A stretch of DNA of 64,000 bases, taken from assembly GCA_022661535.1 (NCBI GenBank), contig JAKULF010000004.1, forward strand, positions 3,596,001 through 3,660,000, read 5' to 3'. The notes under the pieces are model-generated. The model ran no database searches. It had not been told where the DNA came from and saw only the letters and a program-made list of their open reading frames with translations. This DNA comes from Eutypa lata (Eukaryota > Ascomycota > Sordariomycetes > Xylariales > Diatrypaceae). The position numbers and the translations under genes were made by a program. This document shows, in pieces, positions 12,264-21,308 of this stretch (position 1 is its first letter; each line of letters opens with the position of its first letter).

Positions 12264-12757
12264 TTATATACGAGACGTGTGCCCGAGGGTGGGTGTATCC
12301 GCGTGGTGAAGATTTGCTTCGGCCACTAGATCATCGGGCTCGCCGTAGGCGTCAAGGTCGAGCATATTGTCAGGCGTTGGGAACTCAGTGTTATCGAGCA
12401 CGAACTTACGGAGGAGAGGAGGAGAGGAGGAGAGTGTTCGGTATGGAGAAGATGGTATGCCCCCCCCCCCCCTTTTCCCTTGTAATTTGCGCAACTATTC
12501 CCGTTAGTTCGCCTGCCTTCGACTTAAAGGCAGAGAAGATGGGTGAGCCTACGGAGATGACTCATTTTTTGCCATCTTTGTTGTCGTTTCGGAAATTACA
12601 GATATACACTGACTCCATATTCTCGCCTCCTGCCATTCCGCTCGCACGCACTGTTTTATCTCCAACCTGGCGCAAACTAATATCATATACCTTGCTGCCA
12701 TCCTTAAAAAATCTTGAGGATCTCGCGCACCATATCCTCTGTAAACTCGGGAAGGCC
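12264..12757 (-). pseudogene. Unrecognised gene broken by a frameshift in a T6 run
   Basis: On the minus strand, 12757 to about 12706 reads GLPEFTEDMVREILKIF and then hits TAA. Dropping one T from the T6 run (+ strand A6 at 12706-12711) continues it as KDGSKVYDISLRQVGDK and a further block ending GKK plus TGA at 12564-12562. After a likely intron, 12404-12264 reads FVLDNTEFPTPDNMLDLDAYG and ends with TAA-type stop at 12264. Composition and helix-like spacing look like real protein, but I do not recognise the family. An in-frame TAA stands immediately before GLPEF, so an upstream exon or further decay must be assumed. A sequencing error in the homopolymer is an alternative to true decay. Confidence 0.4.
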
Positions 12758-13112
12758 TTACAATGTGATCGTTCGCTTCGGTACGTACATAGCCTGCGTG
12801 TCGCAAGATGCGGGACGGTGTTGAAATCACTAAGGTGTTTCTATGGTTCATGGAGGAGCAGGGAAAAGGCAAAGAAAGGGACTGCAGGAACTGGGTATCG
12901 ATTGTTTCGTACTTTACGTCGGGTTGTATTCATCACGACTACAAATGTTATTTGTCTTATTCCTTGACTATACGATCCCAAGTAAGTTATGATCAAAACG
13001 TTGCTTCATAAAATGACATGGGTATTCCTGAGTGCTAGATTTAAGCTACAGTGCTATTTACATGTATAGTACATCTGGAGACTTTAGTCAACCAAACACC
13101 TTTATTAAAGTC
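12758..13112. other. Short spacer, nothing recognised
   Basis: This lies between the frameshifted gene and the 3' end of the mitoribosomal gene. A minus-strand ATG near 12940 opens a 30-codon frame that could be an upstream exon of the broken gene, but nothing confirms it. Confidence 0.25.
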
Positions 13113-14076
13113 TTAGGCGGAGGCAGCCTTGAAATTGGCCAGTTCATCCAGGTAGCTCTCGTACGTGACCTCGGGTACCGTACCCCAGATCTTCCAGGGC
13201 CCGTGCTGGTAGGTCTTATCATCAATCTCGGCCTGCAAGACGATATGCTCGCGCATGTGGCGGACGCGCTCGCTGCCCTCGACCTTGGCGCCGCCCTTGG
13301 TATCGTCGTAGCGTGCTATCCGCTGCACGCTGGAGATGCTCACGACGGCCTGCTTCAGGGTCCGCATGGGCCCGGACGGGCGCGGGATGACGGCGACGCG
13401 CCAGTCGGCCAGGCGGGGGTAGTACCAGGTCTGGTCATATTTCACTAGCTCCCACTCGGTACGCACCCCCTTGGGGCGGGAATCGATGACGCCGGCGAGG
13501 GTCTTGTAGAGCTCGGGCGTGCAGATGGTGCGCAGGGTCTCGCGGTCGCCGGCGGCCAGGGACTCGGACATCCGGATGTGCAGGGCTTTGGCGGTGGGTA
13601 TGGCGGAGGAGCGCTGGGCTTTGAACCTGGGGCGGGTGACGAAGGGTTTGGGACATGAGGCGAACTTGAAGCCGGCAAGGGAGAAGAGGCATTCGAATTT
13701 GGCCTTGCCGTGTAGCCAGAGCATGTGGAAGAACTTGGAGAACTGACGCGGGTACCGCCATATCGGGGGTGCTACGAGGGTTGCTAGATAGAAGGCCAAT
13801 ACAATATGGTCAATCACTGTATATCACTTGGCGAGGGAACTGAATAGACAAGTTTGTCTTACTGGGCAATAAGAAACTTGAAGCTCCGTCGACCTGGGTG
13901 GTCGCATTCTTCATGAGCTTGCGGATATTGGCGTTTGGCTTCCTCGAATATGAAGGTTGCTTTGATCGTGGCAATGTGGTTGAGATATGGCGTCGAGGAC
14001 ATAGTAGAATTTGCAACGGTGTTAATCGTGTTGACTGCCGTAGTAATGGCTGTGATAAGCGCATGAGGTCGGCCAT
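13113..14076 (-). CDS. Mitochondrial ribosome-associated protein, mL45/Mba1-like (Tim44-like domain)
   Basis: Two exons, 14076-13863 and 13816-13113, joined across a 46 bp GTAAGA...ACAG intron, give 305 residues. The start is the ATG before ADLMRLSQPLLRQSTRLTP, which with the following arginine/serine-rich stretch (ending RRHISTTLPRSKQ) makes a mitochondrial targeting sequence. The C-terminal two thirds match the Mba1/mL45 type of Tim44-like fold: helix-rich KALHIRMSESLAAGDRETLR, then a beta-rich part with WELVKYDQTWYYPRLADWRV and GPWKIWGTVPEVTYESYL near the end. Family members attach mitochondrial ribosomes to the inner membrane for co-translational insertion (Mba1) or are large-subunit components (mL45). 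The C-terminus WKIWGTV is the most diagnostic part. Orthology to one or the other is not settled here. Confidence 0.85.
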
Positions 14077-15799
14077 CTTTTTTTCCCCTTCGCTATTTAG
14101 TTTCTCGGACCCGTCCCTCCCCAAGTGGTGATTTGCAATTGTCGTCACAGCTGCACGATTAGAATGTGCATAATCTAATTGAGTGGCTAGCAAGTCATTA
14201 AGAATCAGTAGAACACTCGGCCTAGTATTATTTCGAGGTCGAGGATATCAAGTTATTATGTACTATCATATAGCATCTTCCACGTTCGATCGTGGGGTCT
14301 AAGTTAATTAATTATTCGAAAAAATAAAACTGGAGCCGGGGTTCGGGAATATCCTTGTCGGCTTAAACAGCCTTGTCTATAGCTGGCAAGGCTGACCAAT
14401 TAGAGACAATTTGGGGGAGAACGGCTTCTACGAAGGTCGGGCTCAAAAGTATGGGCCATACTTTACCAAGGTGGCCATGTGCGGATATCATGATAAATGG
14501 CAATAAATACTGTATTTAGGCTTAGCGCATAAGCCACTATAGTACAGCGTATAATACAGCTTTTAGCTAGCAAATTATAGCGATTATAGTGTATTATTGA
14601 AGTAGATCTTAGGTATTAAGCGCTGTAACCTTAAACCCGAAAAGGTCCGAGCTTAAGGCTTACACTGTGGCTTGTAAAGTATGGCCCAAACTTTTGAGCC
14701 CGACCTTCGTACCGCTATCGATAATAGAATACGTACCTCTTAATAGTAAGCCAATTAAATTAGCGTGATAATTCATAATTCATGAGGTAATTCAATCATT
14801 CCCCTTGTCGCGTGTGTTGCTTTCGTTTACAGCACCTACCATAGGCTCACAGCGCCTAATTTAGTTAAAGCCTGCGAAGGGTCTCACTACGTATGTATGT
14901 AGACAGCAGCGACAGCAGCACCGAGCACATAGGGATCTTCGCGTTCCCTCAGGGTGGCTTATCAAGAACCCTAGAACCCGCATTGGAGCGACAATGACCT
15001 CACAGGTGTAGTAGGCGTTACAAGTACGATTTCCCGCCATTCGCAATCCCGCAATTTAGTGCCTCTCTCGTCCTGCTTCTTCGTAAGTCAGTAAGCTCGC
15101 TCAGCTTACCTACTTACATACCTTTTACCTACCTATTTCTGTCATTTTACCTTAATCATCACTTACTACTACATGCACTCTACAAATACTAGACATAGTA
15201 GCACTTGATTGACCTGCTTCGGATATTTCAGGCGTAGGAAATCCACACACGTTATGCCCGCCCGCTCGTCGTCGTTGTCCAACCTGACCTCACCTTACCT
15301 TGCATTACCCTCTCTTATCACCCCGTCTTGCCAAGGTCGTCGCCTTTACCTTTATTAGTGGCTTATGTACACGTTAAAAAAGTTCACAAGCTGTCATTCG
15401 TACATACATCCTACATCCGTATACGGACTGTTCCCATATAGGAGGGGAGACCCGGACTCGGACCTACACCTAGATCTGTGCTTGCCGCCTACCAATGCAT
15501 AAAGTTTCGTCTAAACCAACCTACTCCATAAGGTCTTCTTCGCCTTCTTAAAGACACCGTATCTTCCTACTTTACCTAGTACCTAGTGTCCGACCCCTCC
15601 CTCCCTCTCGTTCTCTCGCTACTTTATAGGTAGCTTTCGTTCTTTATATCGTTTTCTATAATATCCATCTACCTCCACCTGCTACCCCAGTCAAACTACC
15701 CAGCCGGGGAGGGTACCAATCCCACTCCGTGGCCGTCTTTTGACCTACTGTATCTTGAGAACTGTGCCTGTCAGAATATCCGAATAAGCCCGCCGCTTG
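14077..15799. other. Intergenic region with a MITE and a pyrimidine-rich EOS1 promoter
   Basis: This contains the MITE at 14431-14709 (separate entry). From about 15060 to 15800 the + strand is rich in C and T with ACCT tracts and a CCCTCCCTCCCTCTCG run near 15595, typical of the leader of the downstream gene. No other gene was seen. Confidence 0.5.
14431..14709. mobile_element. 279 bp MITE with 36 bp terminal inverted repeats and TA target duplication
   Basis: The left end at 14431-14466 begins CGAAGGTCGGGCTC and ends CCATACTTTAC. The right end at 14674-14709 is its reverse complement with one mismatch (A/T at the twentieth base). Both ends abut TA dinucleotides (14429-14430 and 14710-14711), the target-site duplication expected of Tc1/mariner-type transposition. 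The 207 bp interior is A+T-rich and has no open frame, so the element is non-autonomous. No second copy of the ends was noticed in this window. Confidence 0.85.
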
Positions 15800-16737
15800 A
15801 TGGCCAAACCACCGGCGCCCCCGAACAGCAATGGCAGAACCGACCAGTCCAGCACGGCAGAGCCAGCTGGCTTAGACCACTCCCTGCTGCAACCTCGCCT
15901 CGCTGTAGCTCTTGGTGTTCCTAAACGTTGGCACCCTTTCCTCATCGTTGCCCGCCTGCTGTCTATTGTTCCTGCCTTGTGGTGGGGCATGCGATGTGCT
16001 CTCCGGTTCCTCTTTACCGAGTTCATTTTATCCGATGGGCCCAAGACAGCGCCATCTGGGGAGGATAGTAGGCTCTTTCGCGCCGAGAGTTCCTTGCGAC
16101 TGACTGAGACGCTGCTTGCTATGGTCTGGGTACGGCTACTCGCCCCTCCCCCTTTCCTGCTTTGAAGAAGACGTCTTGTGAAGCTATGTGTGACTACAAA
16201 TAGCACACGCCCTGATGAAGGTCGATCGATGAAATTCCGCAGTTGTAATTTATTATGTATTCCACTAACCACGTCTTTTCCCCATAGTGCTGGGCCTCGG
16301 CGTACCTCGCCTACTTCTTCACGGACTGCCTGATGTCGCGGTGGCTGATCAACTACACGCCGCAGGCGACCATTGTGCGGCTCTTCACGCTCAGCTGCGT
16401 CTTCTCGTACGCGACGTCGTGGATCGTGTACCTGACGGGGGCGTCGCGGGACCCGGGCCTGCTGCTGCCGGCCTGGATCAGCATCGCCACCATCCTGACG
16501 GCCTGCTACCAGATCACCCAGCGCAAGATCAACATCCGCAAGGAGACCCGCCTCAGCGTCAGCATCTTCTCGTACTCGAGCTTCCTCAGCATGGTCGCCC
16601 TCCTCGTCCAGTCCCACTCCACCCGCGTCGACTACCCCAGCATCCCCCTCTTCGCCCTCGCCGAGCGCGCCGGCGAGATCGCCGTCCGCCTCGCGGTGAA
16701 GATCCTCGGCGTCACGAGGGAGGTGGATGGGCTATAG
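15800..16737 (+). CDS. eos1: N-glycosylation protein Eos1-like
   Basis: Two exons, 15800-16129 and 16288-16737, joined across a GTACGG...ATAG intron, give 259 residues. The start is the ATG of MAKPPAPPNSNGR, directly preceded by an in-frame TTG. The sequence has a proline-rich N-terminus, LDHSLLQPRLAVALGVPKRWHP, then four or five hydrophobic segments, including ASAYLAYFFTDCLMSRWLINYTP and FSYATSWIVYLTGASRDP. These blocks are characteristic of the Eos1 family, ER membrane proteins that affect N-glycosylation and oxidative-stress tolerance in budding yeast. Exon 2 is strongly G+C-rich compared with exon 1 and has a long open shadow frame. Length and layout fit filamentous-fungal members. Molecular activity is not known for the family. 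Confidence 0.88.
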
Positions 16738-17827
16738 GTAGGACTATAGGACTATAGGACTACAGGATATTGATAGAACCTTTTGCTATGTTGAAGAAGA
16801 GAATTACATAAAAATAAACCATGTTGGGATTTATGTCACGGCGTTGGATCGGCGGGAGCTTAGGAGTACGGTAGGCACTTGACTATTAACTGACTGAATG
16901 GCTGACTGAATGGATGGCGCGGCGCTGTGGGCAAGATAAGGCGAAGTTTTATGTTTCGTGCTTTCAGAATTTGTTATATATATATACCCCAGGTCTTACC
17001 TTTTCCCCTTGTTGCAAGGGCCCAATTTCTTGTCTGTTCTGCTTATTTTGCGTGCTTATTTCTGGAGTAGCAGATAGGAGAAAACATAGAATTTTGGTAT
17101 TATGATGAACTGGCTTCCTTGTCGTTCCCTTGAATGCTGTTTTTGACTTAAATACTACATTTGGTGCCTACTTAATAGCTTAGAGAACTGTTAGAAAAAG
17201 AAAAAAGCCTGGGTAAATCTGGGACAGGGTCTATAAAAAAACCGATCAAAAAATCAATGTACGCATGATGGAATACGGCTTATTTCCGAGGGCTCGTTTG
17301 CTATGCTCAAAGCTGGCCCTTGAAATTAGAAAGGTATTTGACATATTATGGCCTTTTATTTCATTCATTCACACCACGGAGCATCAGGCCTTCACAGAAT
17401 AACATAAAAGAGGAACAATGGGGAGTAATATGGGATTACTAGCTGATTTGACTCCATGCTCGCAGAATCGAAACGAGGGTCTTGCAAGTTGGTAGCCATC
17501 CATATCACGATTTCCGTCAAAAATGGTAAAACTCTATCCTCCGCATGGAGTAGTCATACTATGTATGCCCTCCAATCCAAAAGACCAGAATGCTCTAAAG
17601 AGGCCAACACAAAGGGTATCATGTCCTAACCGTTCCGTTCCAGAAACGCCTCGACTAACGTAAACGCAACCAGTTGACTGGGTGGTGCGATGGGCAACTA
17701 GCAGTGCACCTCGCGCCGTCGGTCCGTACTGCCCGGCGCGAGCCTGAACCATCTATACCGTAGGCGCATTCATGTAGCAGTCGAGAGGCGGCGTAACCGT
17801 AACGGGAGGTGTTGGGACAAATCCAGC
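16738..17827. other. Intergenic region between convergent genes
   Basis: This holds the 3' sequences of EOS1 and eIF1. A short GGACTATA-like repeat (three copies) starts immediately after the EOS1 stop at about 16738-16765. A TATATATATA run is near 16977. No gene was recognised. Confidence 0.45.
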
Positions 17828-18541
17828 TCAGAAACCGTGGACCTTAATGGTCTTGGCGTCAAGCTCAAGGCCTTCCACTTTGTCGATGAGGAAGTCATGG
17901 ACATCCTTGCGCTGGTCTCCTTGCAGCTGGATTACCTCACCCATCTCACTGTCGTGAACGGTGGTGCCATTGCAGGCTGTGTAAAGAGCAGTAGTTAGTA
18001 AGGCAAGGGGAAAAGGGCGGACCCTGGCAATACGATATACCACATACCGAACTTCTTCTTGATGACCTTAAGGATCTTTCGTTGATCGAACTTTTTAGGC
18101 AAGCCCTGAACAGTGGTCAAGGTCTTACGTCCATTTCGCTCTGTAGCGAGCATAGTTAGCATGTGCTTAGATGACGAAGGTGGGGGCCGGGACAAGCAAG
18201 GAGGGGCTAGGGTCCAAGCGCCCGAATACCGAAAAAAGGTATGCCCCGACGACTTTAAGTGATGATGATGATGAGGATAGTGATGATGGCTCGAGTTGTA
18301 GACAAAGGTGTGACCAGAACATACGTTGGATACGAATATGGATGTAATTCTGCGCCTGTTTGGATTGTCCGGTATCCTCGTCGGCTTCGGCGAAGGGGTC
18401 TGTAGTGATTGCACGTTAGTCATATACTATACATTGCGCAACGTTGTTTATGGTTATGAATGGGGAATTCATATGCTCTGCGACAAACACAGGAGAATGG
18501 GTATCGGGCTTACCGTAGGTCTTGAGGTTTTCGATTGACAT
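17828..18541 (-). CDS. sui1: Translation initiation factor eIF1 (SUI1)
   Basis: Four exons, 18541-18514, 18399-18325, 18140-18048 and 17976-17828, with GT-AG borders in consistent phase, give 114 residues, the usual fungal length. The protein begins MSIENLKTY, followed by DPFAEADEDTGQSKQ and YIHIRIQQRNGRKTLTTVQG, then PKKFDQRKILKVIKKKFACN, GTTVHDSEMGEVIQLQGDQR and a C-terminal LDAKTIKVHGF. It binds the 40S subunit and enforces AUG selection in the scanning pre-initiation complex. In this family the start-codon context is often weak and self-regulated; here the context is CGAGTTTATGT (T at -3), consistent with that but not proof. The gene is divergent from TRM44, with 841 bp between starts. 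Confidence 0.96.
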
Positions 18542-19382
18542 AAACTCGAGTTTACCGGGGGACTTGGGGAAAAGGGTTGTTATTGGGGGGTTCGGAAGAC
18601 AGCGACCGACGTTTGTCTCGCTGGGTTCTTTTCTTATCAAAGGTGATCTAAATGGACGAATAGAAGGGATATAAGTAGTGATGGTAGAGACGTAGAGAGC
18701 CTTGTTGACTGTTGTTGTTTTTGTTGGGTAGAAAAGGCAAAGGCGGACTGTAGGTGCAGATGGATAGAATGCGGGAAAGATTGCTTAAATGGTGGAGGAT
18801 GGAGGGTGGAGGGTGGATGGTGGATGGTGCAGGGTGGAGAATGGAGGGAAGGGATGACGGGAGAGAGAAGGCAAAAGAGGCGAGGCTTGATTCATACCAG
18901 ACAGAGCAGCAGAGGTGAGGGGCATTTCAACCCATTGTGGCTGTGTTACCCTACTGTACTTTGTACCTAACAGGTATTGACCTAACCTTCTTTTGGTGCT
19001 TCTAACCACCATTCTAGTTATGGATATACCTGCCTTGACAGGAAATACAGTTGGGTTAGTTACACTGTCAATCTGATTGTCTTTCAGGAGAGAGCCCACT
19101 TGTGGCTTAAACAGGCCTTAGGTTAATAGGATTTTTATATTCACTTTTCACTTTTCAGTTAGAATGAATGCATGATGCCACATACATGATAATGCCTAGT
19201 TAACCAAACACTGTGAATGTGACCTTGTTCTTGTTCTGGAACTCTGAACGCCTTCTAGAACATTGAAAAGGGTGTCTCGAAGTTCCATTGATTGTCGTCC
19301 TCTATGTCGGTATTTTCCGCCTACCTCCGACCTACCAATTAACGACCACATCAAGAAAGACAATCCGCGTCTTAGACTTATT
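18542..19382. other. Divergent promoter region of SUI1 and TRM44
   Basis: This 841 bp interval separates two divergent translation genes. At 18788-18860 there is a G-rich array of GGTGGA/GGATGG motifs (C+T-rich on the eIF1 strand) lying about 250-320 bp upstream of the eIF1 start. No coding region was recognised. Confidence 0.45.
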
Positions 19383-20852
19383 ATGGTTTTTGCACCTATA
19401 GAGTTTGTGAATGACGCGCCTAGCTTGATTGAGGACCTCTGGGGTTCACGATGGGTTCCTCTATTTCAAACCCCATGCACCTTTGGATCAGATGTCTTTT
19501 CTAAGGTGATGATGAACTTCATCCGCAATCCCAATTTAAATTCTAGTTGGTTATTTCGCGCCGATATTCTCCTAGAACAGGATCCGAACCAGGAGAGACA
19601 GCCTGAGCCTACTACCCCACTGGAGCCGATCATGGTGCATTTTCAGGGGTTTCAAATGGACAAAGTCCTCATCCGAAAGTTGATCCCAAGAAATACTCTA
19701 AGAGATAAGCCTTTAGATCAGACATGTTTGATATATCACACCTCTGAGCCAGGCGAGGTAAGGAGGTCCTTGGTTGTGTATAAACCACACCTCACTTCTC
19801 CATCTGATATGCCCTTTTACCACCCAATCGTTCAGGGCTTGGCTTTTCTTCATGAATGGAATTCTGATAGAGATGAAGGCACAATCTCTATACATTATCA
19901 TTTCTTTGATGACCATGACCAACCACCGAAGTTGGTGCGAACAGGCCTAAACCTATTGTCTCTACTACACAAGCACGGAGAAGGGGAGAAGGCTGGCTAT
20001 GTGAAAAGAGTCCACCATGACACTGTCGTTCCCCAAATCGAACTGCAGACTACATACGCTACACTTAAGAAAAAGTATGCCCGTCGTCTTATGGAAACCT
20101 GGGCGGAAGTCACGGATCCTTCCAAGCATGTCTTCGAGGATTTAGGGATTGCAGCATTTCTCATAGAACTATGGCGTCAGATGTATAGCACATCGGAGTT
20201 TCCAGGCTTTGTGGATATCGGATGTGGCAATGGACTTCTTGTACATATACTCCGGGAAGAAGGGTATGATGGCTGGGGGTTCGATGCAAGACAACGTAAA
20301 TCGTGGGATAACTATAACACGAATATCGGTGTATTCAAGGAGGATATGTCTCTCCGGCAACATGTCCTTCTACCATCTGTCATTCAGACCGAGAATATAG
20401 ACCTAGAGGCTAGCGAGAACAGCAAAATGATTCATCACGGACTATTCCCGAAAGGCACATTCATCATTTCAAACCACGCCGATGAGCTGACCCCATGGAC
20501 TCCTATTCTTGCAGCGGTATCCGAGTGCCCTTTCATCATGATACCATGCTGTAGCCATGATCTCTCGGGAGCAAGGTTCAGAGCACCTGCCTCGAAAGCA
20601 AAAGGAAAATCCCCATCAGCCTATTCGTCTCTCGTTGAATGGGTGACAGATATCGCAAGAGACTGCGGGTGGGAATTAGAGAAAGAGATGTTAAGGATAC
20701 CGAGCACAAGAAACACTGGATTAGTAGGAAGGAAGAGAATTGCCGATTATTCTTCGGTAGATATACAGGATATCATAGCAAAGTACGGGGGCACAGAAGG
20801 CTATGTAGACAACGTGATGAAACTCGTCAATATAAGTCCGCGTGGTCATTGA
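19383..20852 (+). CDS. trm44: tRNA (uracil-2'-O-)-methyltransferase Trm44-like
   Basis: A single exon of 489 residues from the ATG of MVFAPIEFVNDAP; the open frame extends upstream only through a TTG. FVMMNFIRNPN-like, SSWLFRADIL and the C-terminal SAM-binding half identify the family. Motif I, FVDIGCGNGLLVHILREEGY, is at residues 276-295 and is followed by GWGFDARQRKSW. HADELTPWTPILAA and FIMIPCCSHDLSGARF form the conserved catalytic-side blocks. Trm44 2'-O-methylates uridine 44 of tRNA-Ser in the cytoplasm. The window also carries a tRNA-Ser gene at 41.2 kb. The lack of introns is unusual next to its neighbours but common for this gene. Confidence 0.93.
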   Translation: MVFAPIEFVNDAPSLIEDLWGSRWVPLFQTPCTFGSDVFSKVMMNFIRNPNLNSSWLFRADILLEQDPNQERQPEPTTPLEPIMVHFQGFQMDKVLIRKLIPRNTLRDKPLDQTCLIYHTSEPGEVRRSLVVYKPHLTSPSDMPFYHPIVQGLAFLHEWNSDRDEGTISIHYHFFDDHDQPPKLVRTGLNLLSLLHKHGEGEKAGYVKRVHHDTVVPQIELQTTYATLKKKYARRLMETWAEVTDPSKHVFEDLGIAAFLIELWRQMYSTSEFPGFVDIGCGNGLLVHILREEGYDGWGFDARQRKSWDNYNTNIGVFKEDMSLRQHVLLPSVIQTENIDLEASENSKMIHHGLFPKGTFIISNHADELTPWTPILAAVSECPFIMIPCCSHDLSGARFRAPASKAKGKSPSAYSSLVEWVTDIARDCGWELEKEMLRIPSTRNTGLVGRKRIADYSSVDIQDIIAKYGGTEGYVDNVMKLVNISPRGH

Positions 20853-21308
20853 ATCTAGAACAGGAAATAAGAACAATAAATTATTTACTGCTGGTGTCTC
20901 TTGATAGTAATTATACCCTATACATGTGCATATATAACTCTGTCTGCATAGTGAAACAATAGGGGCTCTTGGTGTTGCGAAGGATATCACGTGAGTTTAC
21001 ACGTACTGAATAAAGCTTTTGTGGAGACCTGCCGACCTGACCAAATGGCTACATACAGTTAACTACATGCATTAATGAGCTAAGTTACATAGTAAATAAA
21101 GTACCCTCCTACTTAACTACCTACCTTAAGTAATTACCTAAACTAGGGGTGCTTGGTTAATGTTCTTAGAGAATTGGACAACGTCGCTCCAAATATTGTG
21201 CTGGTGTGGAATTCAAGCCGACCTCAGTAGTTACCTACAACGCCCGCCAACTTCATCTTCGTCTTCATCTTTAACTTCTCTTTCTTTTCCTACCAACCAG
21301 CCGCCAAT
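20853..21308. other. Spacer between TRM44 and SEC21
   Basis: 456 bp carrying the TRM44 3' end and the SEC21 promoter. It contains a CACGTG at about 20989-20994, a cluster of ACCTA tracts at 21105-21145 and a CT-rich leader just before the SEC21 start. No gene was seen. Confidence 0.45.

Noticed and set aside
12460..12472. Poly-C run near 12.46 kb as a functional element
   Set aside because: A simple homopolymer in a decayed gene; more likely slippage or assembly uncertainty.
13435..13761. Alternative frame inside the mL45 gene
   Set aside because: Composition (P, R, H, Q) is that of an out-of-frame G+C-rich exon; the overlapping frame has conserved Tim44-like blocks.
15745..16617. 290-codon frame on the minus strand opposite EOS1
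   Set aside because: It spans the EOS1 intron and both exons in antisense and has arginine-rich low-complexity sequence.
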